A stretch of DNA of 58,488 nt. Source: an uncultured Acetatifactor sp. (GTDB taxonomy: Bacteria > Bacillota > Clostridia > Lachnospirales > Lachnospiraceae). Under the pieces are notes generated by a model. It did not search any database. It saw nothing but the letters and a program-made list of their open reading frames with translations, and had not been told where the DNA came from. Positions 51,975-58,488 of the stretch are shown one piece after another. Location of the stretch: NCBI GenBank assembly GCA_910577185.1, contig CAJTLR010000009.1, positions 623-59,110 of the forward strand, in the 5' to 3' direction. A program made the position numbers and the translations under genes. Position 1 is the first letter of the stretch; each line of letters opens with the position of its first letter.

Positions 51975-52199
51975 ATGGATGTAAAAGAACAAGTTATGAA
52001 AGCGGTGGAGAAAATCAGCAAGGATAAGGAGCTTCAGGAGCAGTTCCGGAAGGAGCCGGTGAAGGCCCTGGAAGGAATTCTGGGAGTGGATCTGCCGGAG
52101 GAGATGATCGGGAATATTGTGGATGGCGTGAAGGCCAAACTGACGGCAGACAAGGTATCCGATTCCGTGGACGCCCTGAAAGGCTTTTTCAAAAAATAG
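51975..52199 (+). CDS. Small helical protein, leader-peptide-like
   Basis: A 74-residue charged helical protein. Residues 14-50 (SKDKELQEQFRKEPVKALEG, then ILGVDLPEEMIGNIVDGVKA) have the rhythm of the Nif11/nitrile-hydratase-like leaders of modified peptides, but there is no Cys/Ser/Thr-rich core after it. The protein ends in SVDALKGFFKK. No peptide-modifying enzyme is nearby. So it may be a free-standing small protein of related fold, function unknown. The ATG follows GAGAGGATATGCGAA. Confidence 0.6.
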   Translation: MDVKEQVMKAVEKISKDKELQEQFRKEPVKALEGILGVDLPEEMIGNIVDGVKAKLTADKVSDSVDALKGFFKK

Positions 52200-52249
52200 A
52201 AAAACGGACGGCAGGAGAGACATAGAGATATCAGAGAGAGGAAAATGCG

Positions 52250-52789
52250 ATGGAGTGGATTTTGAATTTGGATGCGGACATCCTGCTGTTTTTGCAGGAC
52301 ACGGTCAGGACACCGTTTCTCAACCCGATTATCTCAGGTCTTACGGCACTTGGAAACAGCGGCCTGATATGGGTTGTGGCAACACTGGCGCTGGCTTTTT
52401 TTCCGAAAACCAGAAAAATCGGCCTTACAGGTCTGCTGGCATTGTTGATTTCGCTGCTGGTCAATAATGTGATTCTGAAAAATCTGGTGGCCAGGATCCG
52501 GCCCTATGAGGTGGTGGAAGGACTGGTCTCGGTGATCGGGAAGCAGTGGGATTATTCGTTCCCTTCGGGGCACACAGGATCTTCTTTTGCGGCGGCATGG
52601 GTTTTCTTCCGGAAGCTGCCGAAAAAATTCGGAATTCCGGCGCTGGTTCTGGCAGCGCTGATCGGGCTGTCACGTCTATATCTGGGAGTACATTATCCCA
52701 CGGATGTGCTGTTCGGTGTCATAAGCGGTATAGGAAGCGGCTGCGTGGCATCCATGATTGCGGACAGGGTGAAAAGCGGCAGCAGATGA
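52250..52789 (+). CDS. PAP2-family membrane phosphatase
   Basis: A 179-residue membrane phosphatase with the three PAP2 motifs: KNLVARIRPY near residue 77, FPSGHTGSSFAA near residue 104, and SRLYLGVHYPTDV near residue 141. About five helices surround the active site on the outer face. Substrates in the family are lipid phosphates such as phosphatidate or undecaprenyl pyrophosphate. The ATG follows AGAGAGGAAAATGCG. A stable hairpin overlaps the region after its stop. Confidence 0.9.
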   Translation: MEWILNLDADILLFLQDTVRTPFLNPIISGLTALGNSGLIWVVATLALAFFPKTRKIGLTGLLALLISLLVNNVILKNLVARIRPYEVVEGLVSVIGKQWDYSFPSGHTGSSFAAAWVFFRKLPKKFGIPALVLAALIGLSRLYLGVHYPTDVLFGVISGIGSGCVASMIADRVKSGSR

Positions 52790-52793
52790 GCAA

Positions 52794-52850
52794 AAACCCC
52801 CACATTCGTGTAAAGAGATATGTTATCCTGCACGAAAGCCTGGGGGTTTC
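52794..52850 (+). terminator. Hairpin after the PAP2 gene
   Basis: AAACCCCCA (52794-52802) pairs with TGGGGGTTT (52841-52849), and TTCGTG with CACGAA inside. It starts five bases after the PAP2 stop and precedes the TTG start at 52888. It is a terminator or a read-through attenuator for the large gene. Confidence 0.65.
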
Positions 52851-52887
52851 CTGCCAGCTGCAGGGAAGAAAAAAGGAGGGCGGAGCA

Positions 52888-55410
52888 TTGGACATTCAGG
52901 AAATTTTGGCGCAGGTGGACGCATTTTATGCGGAAAATAAGGGAGAAGAGGCAGAAGGACTGATGTGCCGTGCCATTGGGCAGGCGGTCAGGGAGGAGAA
53001 TGACGAATGTGTGCTGCAGCTTCTGAATGAACTGCTGGGCTATTACAGGGAGACAAGCCAGAAAGAAAAAGTGTTCCAGATTGCGGAACAGGCTATTGCC
53101 CAGGCAAAGCGAATGGGACTGGAGGGCAGTATTCCCTATGCCACCACGGTTCTCAATGTGGCCACTGCGTACCGGGCTTGCGGCAGGCTGCAGGAATCCC
53201 TGGAATATTATGGGCAGGTACAGGAGATTTATGACAGACTGCTGGAGCCGGACAGTATGTTTATGGCCGGACTGAAAAACAATGTCAGTCTCCTGTACCA
53301 GGAGATGGGAAATTTCCCGGAGGCGAAGGCAAGGCAGCTGGAAGCCCTGAAGATTGCGGAAAAGCAGAATGCGGCCTATGAGACGGGCGTCACATACGCC
53401 AATCTGGCAAATACCTGCATGGAGCTGGGAGAGCGGCAGGAGGCGCGTTCTTATGCGGAAAAGGCGGTGGAGGTTTTTCGGAAAGAGCAGATTCTGGACA
53501 GCCATTACGCCGCGGCCCTGTCCACGCTGGGAGCCTGCAGTTATCATGAAGCAGAATATGAAAAAGCCAGGTCCTATTATGTGAAGGCACGGGATACCGT
53601 GGAAAAATATCTGGGGAAAAATGCATATTATGAGAGGCTGCAGGAAAATGTGACGGCATGCGAGAGGGCCCTGGACAGACAGCAGGACGGGAAAGAAAGC
53701 CCCGGGGAAAGAGGGGAAGCCTCCCCGGGTGAGGCGGTGTCCCGGGCACAGGGGAAGGATGCCCCAAAACCGGAAGAAGGAGATGTCATGACGCCGGAGA
53801 AAAAAACAGGGGATGACAAGGGACTTGTCCTGTCCAGGGAATATTATGAACAGTACGGAAAAAAGATGATAGAGGAACAGTTTCCCGAATATGCCGGAAA
53901 AATCGCAGTGGGGCTGGCAGGCAGGGGATCCGACTGCTATGGTTATGATGATGCGGTTTCCAGGGACCATGACTGGGGGCCGGGTTTCTGCATGTGGATT
54001 ACGGATGAAACTTTCCAGGAGATCGGACAGGCGCTGCAGAATGCCTATAACAGCCTGCCTCTGGAATACAAAGGCTATAAGCGGGGGATCCGCAGAAGTA
54101 TCCGGAACCGGCGGGGTGTCATCCGGATACCGGATTTTCTGGAGGATCTGGCTGGCACGGATGTGTATGAACTGATAGACTGGCGGCATGTGAATGACGT
54201 GTCCCTGTCTGCCATAGTCAATGGAGAAATTTTCCGGGACGACGAGGGCATTCTCACCGCATTCCGGGAAAAACTGAAAAAAGGATATCCCCAGGAGATC
54301 CGTTATCTGAAGATGGCAGAAGGAGCGGCAAAATATGCCCAGGCAGTCCAGTATAATTATCCCAGAATGCTTGGCAGGGGGGATGATGTCACTGCCCGGA
54401 TGATGGTCTGGGATGGCATAAAGGAGGCCATGAGACTACAGCATTATATAGAAAACAGATACCCGGTCCATGATAAGTGGCTTCTGCACAGCATGGAACA
54501 GTCGGAGGAAGGCAGGGAAGTGGCCGGCTATCTGAAGAAGCTTGCGGACAGTGTGCAGGCCGGCGGTGTCTGTGGCGACGGGGCGGCGCCTGCGGGGGAA
54601 GCACAGAAAAATGCCGGTGCCGGAGAGGACAAGGCCCCGGATCTGACCCTGCAGTGTGCGGACGGGCTGGCCGGTTATTTTGTGGCGGAACTGTATGCCG
54701 AAGGGGCCATCAGCGACAAGGACTGCTATCTGGATGCCCACAGCGCGGAAATGGTGTTCAAGGCTTCCCTGATGGCGAAGGAAGACAGGGAGCTGGCAGA
54801 GGAGATTGCCAGGCTGGAATTTGAAGCCTTTGACAAGGTGAAAAATGAAGGGGGCAGGGCGGTGTGCCAGAATGACTGGTCCACATTTTCCATTATGCGC
54901 AAAAGCCAGTATCTGACCTGGAACCGGACGATGCTGATACAGTATTTTTATGATTTTTACAGGGAATTCCATGATGGCCGCAATCTGATAGAAGAAAAAT
55001 ATGGCCGTATGATGGAAAGCACGGCGCCGGAAAAATACGAAGAGATCAAAGATCATTTTCCGGAACTGAGTCCGGAAAAGAAGGCCATCATCGAACAGAT
55101 TACCGCGCTGCAGGTAAACTGGATGGAAGAATTCTGTGCCCAATATCCGGTGCTTGGGGGGAACGCCAGAAATATCCATACGTATGAGGACACTGCCTAT
55201 GACACCTCTTATGAGACTTATCTGCGGGGGGAACTGGGAACTTATTCTGACAAAATGCTGGAAATGTACGGCAGATATGTGGTGGAATACGCCCGTCTGG
55301 GCAGGAATCCGGCCTATGATATTATGAAAAACAGTGTAAAAATGTACGGCTATAAGAGCGTGGAGGAGGCTGAGAAAAAGATTGGGGAATATGAAGCCGC
55401 AGGAAACTGA
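52888..55410 (+). CDS. TPR - DUF4037 - DUF4125 three-domain protein
   Basis: An 840-residue protein with no signal or membrane helix. Residues 10-255 are TPR-like helical repeats (ETGVTYANLANTCMELGER and similar). A charged Gly/Glu linker covers about 265-310. From about 320 there is a DUF4037 nucleotidyltransferase-like domain with GSDCYGYDDAVSRDHDWG near residue 347. From about 595 a DUF4125 domain (NDWSTFSIMRKSQYLTWN, YDTSYETYLRGELG). I choose the TTG at 52888 because AAAGGAGG lies eight bases before it and the in-frame upstream codons run through the PAP2 gene and hairpin. Biochemical role unknown; nucleotide transfer is a structural guess. Confidence 0.82.
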   Translation: MDIQEILAQVDAFYAENKGEEAEGLMCRAIGQAVREENDECVLQLLNELLGYYRETSQKEKVFQIAEQAIAQAKRMGLEGSIPYATTVLNVATAYRACGRLQESLEYYGQVQEIYDRLLEPDSMFMAGLKNNVSLLYQEMGNFPEAKARQLEALKIAEKQNAAYETGVTYANLANTCMELGERQEARSYAEKAVEVFRKEQILDSHYAAALSTLGACSYHEAEYEKARSYYVKARDTVEKYLGKNAYYERLQENVTACERALDRQQDGKESPGERGEASPGEAVSRAQGKDAPKPEEGDVMTPEKKTGDDKGLVLSREYYEQYGKKMIEEQFPEYAGKIAVGLAGRGSDCYGYDDAVSRDHDWGPGFCMWITDETFQEIGQALQNAYNSLPLEYKGYKRGIRRSIRNRRGVIRIPDFLEDLAGTDVYELIDWRHVNDVSLSAIVNGEIFRDDEGILTAFREKLKKGYPQEIRYLKMAEGAAKYAQAVQYNYPRMLGRGDDVTARMMVWDGIKEAMRLQHYIENRYPVHDKWLLHSMEQSEEGREVAGYLKKLADSVQAGGVCGDGAAPAGEAQKNAGAGEDKAPDLTLQCADGLAGYFVAELYAEGAISDKDCYLDAHSAEMVFKASLMAKEDRELAEEIARLEFEAFDKVKNEGGRAVCQNDWSTFSIMRKSQYLTWNRTMLIQYFYDFYREFHDGRNLIEEKYGRMMESTAPEKYEEIKDHFPELSPEKKAIIEQITALQVNWMEEFCAQYPVLGGNARNIHTYEDTAYDTSYETYLRGELGTYSDKMLEMYGRYVVEYARLGRNPAYDIMKNSVKMYGYKSVEEAEKKIGEYEAAGN

Positions 55411-55515
55411 CGGCAGGAAGTGCATGGCAGGGCTGGTGAAATGTGGCTGGCAGGCCGGAGGATAAGCGGTGCGGAAACTGCACACTCTTATAATGCGAAA
55501 GGAGGGTGTGCAGTT

Positions 55516-55779
55516 ATGGATTTTAACGGAGTCGGCGGCTATGGCGGCGCCTATGACGGGACGCTTACGGATCTGCCCATCGGTTTCGGGATGTCCCTGG
55601 CCATGAATACGGCGGCCATGAACGGGTATGCCGGACTGACGGAGAGCCAGAAGGAAGAAGTGATCATGCGATGCAAGGCTGCCAGAAGCAGGAAACAAAT
55701 GCAGGAAATTGTGGATTCCCTGGCGCCGGGCACGGATATTCAGGAAATTTTTGAAGAAGAAAAAGATGCTTTCCGGTAA
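55516..55779 (+). CDS. Small hypothetical protein
   Basis: An 87-residue protein with a Gly/Tyr-rich start (MDFNGVGGYGGAYDGTLTDLP) and a charged helical C-terminal half (LTESQKEEVIMRCKAARSRK). The C-terminal part resembles helical proteins that bind partners, with no enzyme motif. The ATG follows AAAGGAGGGTGTGCAGTT, an excellent site, so translation is likely. It is not recognised. It follows the DUF4125 gene after 105 bases in the same direction. Confidence 0.65.
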   Translation: MDFNGVGGYGGAYDGTLTDLPIGFGMSLAMNTAAMNGYAGLTESQKEEVIMRCKAARSRKQMQEIVDSLAPGTDIQEIFEEEKDAFR

Positions 55780-55792
55780 GGGGCAGATGAAA

Positions 55793-55873
55793 GATTGAAA
55801 ATTGAAAATTTTCAATCCCAAGTTTGTGTCTGCGCGGCATCCACAAACTTGACATGCGCAAAAGGCCGCGCAG
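55793..55873 (+). repeat. Hairpin plus interleaved-stem element, copy P2
   Basis: GATTGAAAA (55793) with TTTTCAATC (55809) is the first hairpin. It is followed by AAGTTTGTG (55820, arm a), CTGCGCGGC (55830, b), CACAAACTT (55842, a') and GCCGCGCAG (55865, b'), all perfect. The a-b-a'-b' order predicts an H-type pseudoknot. It shares the plan and the AARTTTGTGYCTGCG stretch with P1 at 9290-9345. Confidence 0.7.
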
Positions 55874-55906
55874 AAATGGGGTTAATTATGTTAAAAAGAC
55901 GGCGGA

Positions 55907-56635
55907 TCAATACCATCCGCCGTCTATTGTTATGATCTGGCCGGTCATATAAGCCGGGGCCAGGGCGGTCTGGAAGATCAGCGCGGCCGCTTCCCGGGGA
56001 CTGCCAAGTCTGTCGGCAGGGATTTCCTCCCGCAGTGACGCCATGTCCTCCGGGGACAGATGCCGGTTCATGGCCGTGTCGATGACACCGCAGGCTATGG
56101 CATTGACCTGGATGTTGCTGGGAGCCAGTTCCTTGGCCAGCGCTTTGGTGAAGGCGTTCATGCCGCCCTTTGAGGCGGAATAGGCCACTTCCATGGAAGC
56201 TCCCTGGGCGCCCCAGACAGAGGATACATTGATGATTCTCCCCGCATGGCGCTCAAGCATCAGGGGAATGGCGGCCCGGCAGGTATAGAAGCAGGAATCC
56301 AGATTGACGGCGAAAACCTCATGCCATTCCCGGGCAGTCATCCGGGAGAGAAGGCCAAAATACGCCATACCCGCATTGTTGACCAGCACATCCAGATGTG
56401 TGATGTCTGAGAACAGCCGGGCTACGTCAGATTCTTTTCCCATATCTGCCTGGACGGGCAGGCAGGAGATGGCGCAGCTGCCGCGCAGTGAGTCGGCCAG
56501 GTTTTCCAGTTCTTCCATGGAATCCCTGCAGGTAAGTATCAGGTCATAACCGTTTTCCGCAAATATTTCTGCCGTGGCCCTGCCGATTCCCCGGGATGCG
56601 CCGGTGATCAGGGCCAGTTTCTTTTCGTTCGTCAT
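55907..56635 (-). CDS. Short-chain dehydrogenase/reductase, FabG-like
   Basis: A 242-residue SDR oxidoreductase. The NAD(P)-binding motif TGASRGIG is near residue 11, and NNAG near residue 85. The active site has Ser (INVSSVWG) and YSASK with the catalytic Tyr and Lys near residue 151. The C-terminal ITIDGGWY is typical of 3-oxoacyl-ACP reductase relatives. The ATG follows GAGGAAAATCC. It lies alone after trxB on the same strand with a 105-base gap. Its substrate could be an acyl-ACP, sugar or quinone and cannot be assigned. Confidence 0.88.
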   Translation of the reverse strand: MTNEKKLALITGASRGIGRATAEIFAENGYDLILTCRDSMEELENLADSLRGSCAISCLPVQADMGKESDVARLFSDITHLDVLVNNAGMAYFGLLSRMTAREWHEVFAVNLDSCFYTCRAAIPLMLERHAGRIINVSSVWGAQGASMEVAYSASKGGMNAFTKALAKELAPSNIQVNAIACGVIDTAMNRHLSPEDMASLREEIPADRLGSPREAAALIFQTALAPAYMTGQIITIDGGWY

Positions 56636-56665
56636 GGATTTTCCTCAGTTTTCTCTGACAGTGAC

Positions 56666-56694
56666 GCCGTACCCGGGGGAGGGGTACGGCTTTT
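56666..56694. terminator. Hairpin between SDR and trxB genes
   Basis: GCCGTACCC (56666-56674) pairs with GGGTACGGC (56682-56690) and TTTT follows on the plus strand. As placed it would stop plus-strand (antisense) transcription rather than trxB transcripts, which run the other way and lack a T-run. Confidence 0.5.
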
Positions 56695-56740
56695 GCTGCC
56701 GGAATATACGCTTTTTGCGTATTATACAGACGGTACAGCG

Positions 56741-57664
56741 TCAGTTTCCGGCCGTTTCCGATTTCAGATAGCTGCCCACGGCTGCCGCGGCATTGGCGCC
56801 GTCCGCCACAGCCGTCACAATCTGGCGCAGAGGCTTTTTACGCACATCCCCTGCCGCAAAGAGTCCGGGCAGGCTGGTGGCACAGTCTTCCCCTGCCAGC
56901 ACATAACCGCCTTCGTCGCAGTCTGCCAGGGAGCGGACCAGTTCCGTGCCGGGACGGATGCCCACAGCCACAAACAATCCGGCCAGGGACAGTGTATCCG
57001 TGCTGCCGGTTTTCAGGTTTTTCACACGGATGCCTTCGGTTTTTTCTTCTCCCAGAATCTCTTCCACCACATGGCTGTATAAAATTTCCACATTGGGAAG
57101 TTTTTTCAGTTCCTGCTGTAAGATCATGGCGCCCCGCAATTCGTCCCGTCTGTGGATCAGATACACCTTTTCGCAGAGACGGGCCAGATAGATGGCGTCT
57201 TCCAGTGCCACATCCCCTCCGCCTGCCACAGCCACGGTTTTTCCCCGGAAGAAGGCGCCGTCGCAGGTGGCACAGTAGGATACGCCTTTTCCGGTGAGCC
57301 TTTCTTCCCCGGGCACTGCAAGGGTGGCATGGACGGCGCCGGTGGCCAGAATGACAGCCCGGGCTTCCAGGTCTCCCTGGTTTGTGTGTACCAGTTTGCT
57401 GCTGCCCCTGTCTTCCATGGAAAGAGCGGATACTTCTCGGAATTCCACTCCCAGCCTGTCTGCGTGTTCCCGGAACTTCAGTCCCATGTCGAAACCGTTG
57501 ATGCCGGGCAGTCCCAGGTAATTGTCCACTTCATAAGTGTTCAGCACTTGTCCCCCGCTCATGGGATTTTTTTCCAGAACCACTAAATTCAGGTGGGCCC
57601 GCTTCCCGTAAACCGCTGCCGAGAGTCCTGCCGGGCCGGAACCGATGATAATCAAATCGTACAT
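56741..57664 (-). CDS. trxB: Thioredoxin reductase
   Basis: A 307-residue FAD/NAD(P)H enzyme that reduces thioredoxin. The FAD motif IIGSGPAGLSAAVYG is at the start, the redox pair CATC is in VSYCATCDGAFF near residue 133, the NAD(P) motif VAGGGDVALEDA near residue 150, and a C-terminal PGLFAAGDVRKKPLRQIVTA binds FAD. The ATG follows AGGAGGCAGAA. The NAD(P) site sequence HRRDELRG resembles NADPH-type enzymes. It is first of a minus-strand pair with the SDR, though the hairpin between leaves co-transcription uncertain. Confidence 0.95.
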   Translation of the reverse strand: MYDLIIIGSGPAGLSAAVYGKRAHLNLVVLEKNPMSGGQVLNTYEVDNYLGLPGINGFDMGLKFREHADRLGVEFREVSALSMEDRGSSKLVHTNQGDLEARAVILATGAVHATLAVPGEERLTGKGVSYCATCDGAFFRGKTVAVAGGGDVALEDAIYLARLCEKVYLIHRRDELRGAMILQQELKKLPNVEILYSHVVEEILGEEKTEGIRVKNLKTGSTDTLSLAGLFVAVGIRPGTELVRSLADCDEGGYVLAGEDCATSLPGLFAAGDVRKKPLRQIVTAVADGANAAAAVGSYLKSETAGN

Positions 57665-57888
57665 TTCTGCCTCCTGTCTGCATTTTTGTAAGAATCATTT
57701 CCTGTGGCGTGTCCGCCCATATTCAGTGTAACCGTTTTGCAGGGAAAAAACAAGTAAGATTATAGTTGCTTTTTTGGCGGGCTCTCTGTAAGATAACTTG
57801 TAGAGCGGGTTTGAAAATACATTCCCGCCTTCTGTACGCCCCGTTTTGCGGTATATTTGGCCCCGGGGCATTTTGATTGGAGGATACT

Positions 57889-58425
57889 ATGTATTTCTAT
57901 CATTATTATGATAAAAGGACAGGCCCGTTCCGCAGTCTGTCCGATTTGTCCCTGGAGGACGCGAAGGCCGTTCTCGAAGTCATCAAACGTGAAAAACCAA
58001 AATCCCAGAGCGCCAGGCGTGACCCTTTGTATGTGGAACACAGACGGCGCTGCGAAGGGATCCTGAGGGCTGCTTTTGCCGAAAAAGGCGGAAAGATGCA
58101 GCGCATGGCACCCCATTATCTGGTGGTGGAGCATAGTCCGTGGCTGAGTACCTGGTATGAGGAGGGGGCTTTCGTGAGAATTCCCGCAGAGGAATTTGAC
58201 AAGAGCACGATTTCTTTTACTTACGGCGATTCCATGCCGGCGTTCAGTCCGCTTGTAAACGATGGAAAGGAGTATCGTCAGAGACTGTATACTTATGAAG
58301 AGATTCTGCAGGTCATTGGGAAATACGGACTGCCGCAGGACTGGAATGATGACGGGCGTTTGGGGCCGGAGCGGTATATTGAAGTCCAGGTGTGGAGCGA
58401 TGAGGTGATCGGCAGGTATTTGTAA
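57889..58425 (+). CDS. Hypothetical protein, 178 residues
   Basis: A soluble protein with no recognised domain. It starts MYFYHYYDKRTGPFRSLSDL, has a basic stretch (KREKPKSQSARR), then PHYLVVEHSPWLSTWYEEG, and ends VQVWSDEVIGRYL. Acidic/aromatic residues are spread evenly, and there are no Cys and no membrane helix. The ATG follows TTGGAGGATACT, a strong site, while four earlier codons of the frame are not needed. It is divergent from trxB, 224 bases away, where I see no other feature. The last 63 bases of the window are AT-rich and contain no gene. Confidence 0.65.
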   Translation: MYFYHYYDKRTGPFRSLSDLSLEDAKAVLEVIKREKPKSQSARRDPLYVEHRRRCEGILRAAFAEKGGKMQRMAPHYLVVEHSPWLSTWYEEGAFVRIPAEEFDKSTISFTYGDSMPAFSPLVNDGKEYRQRLYTYEEILQVIGKYGLPQDWNDDGRLGPERYIEVQVWSDEVIGRYL

Positions 58426-58488
58426 CGGAATGTCAGGAAAGTATGAAAAAATAAATTATAGTATTCGAAATATAGTTTTCTTTGAAAA

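Noticed and set aside
52546..52887. Upstream extension of the TPR protein through the PAP2 gene
   Set aside because: The extra 114 codons lie in another frame of PAP2 and across a hairpin. The TTG at 52888 has a strong ribosome site.

Overview
The window looks like chromosomal DNA of a gut-type Lachnospiraceae bacterium (Firmicutes, Clostridia). The reasons are the housekeeping blocks dgt-dnaG-rpoD-trmK and ecfA1-ecfA2-ecfT-truA-rplM-rpsI, an LplB/YtcP-type sugar ABC transporter without its own ATPase, AGGAGG-type ribosome binding sites, and moderately GC-rich coding sequence. No rRNA, tRNA, CRISPR array, transposase or prophage gene was recognised. The species assignment is inference.

Layout. 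1-950: a low-GC patch with a cytidine deaminase. 1.4-2.2 kb: a DUF362 protein. 2.4-8.1 kb (minus strand): pyrBI, a nitroreductase, and two overlapping ABC exporter half-transporters. 8.4-9.3 kb: two convergent small genes. 9.5-13.3 kb: a folate operon, folC-folE-folP-folB/K. 13.3-15.6 kb: a Gx-type transporter and a NusG-domain-II protein divergent from apbE. 15.7-23.2 kb: dgt, dnaG, rpoD, trmK, a TGS/uridine-kinase-type nucleoside kinase and proC. 23.4-34.1 kb: an IclR regulator and a carbohydrate locus. 34.6-39.3 kb: an ECF transporter core, truA, rplM, rpsI. 39.7-49.7 kb: an AlbA_2 regulator, a two-component system and two MacB/FtsX ABC cassettes. 50.2-58.4 kb: thiol-redox and hypothetical genes, including a TPR-DUF4037-DUF4125 protein, then an SDR and thioredoxin reductase on the minus strand.

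The most unusual system is the 23.4-34.1 kb locus. It encodes an IclR regulator, a DHDPS/N-acetylneuraminate-lyase-family aldolase, two permeases plus a binding lipoprotein, a sialate-O-acetylesterase-type esterase, a NodB-type deacetylase, and a 647-residue protein joining a sialidase-like Asp-box propeller to a second aldolase domain. None of the enzymes has a visible signal peptide. I infer import of an acylated sialic-acid-like (or other 2-keto-3-deoxy) glycoside, cytoplasmic deacylation, and then release and retro-aldol cleavage, with the last two steps on one polypeptide. The true substrate is unknown.

The intergenic DNA is rich in structure. There is a dispersed two-hairpin element in at least four copies with compensatory stem changes, and a hairpin-plus-interleaved-stem (pseudoknot-like) element in two copies. 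Tandem arrays of 77, 74, 71 and 13 bp are present. The 71-bp array repeats an extended -10 box and a covarying hairpin. The sensor kinase at 42.0 kb is frameshifted at a run of seven A's.
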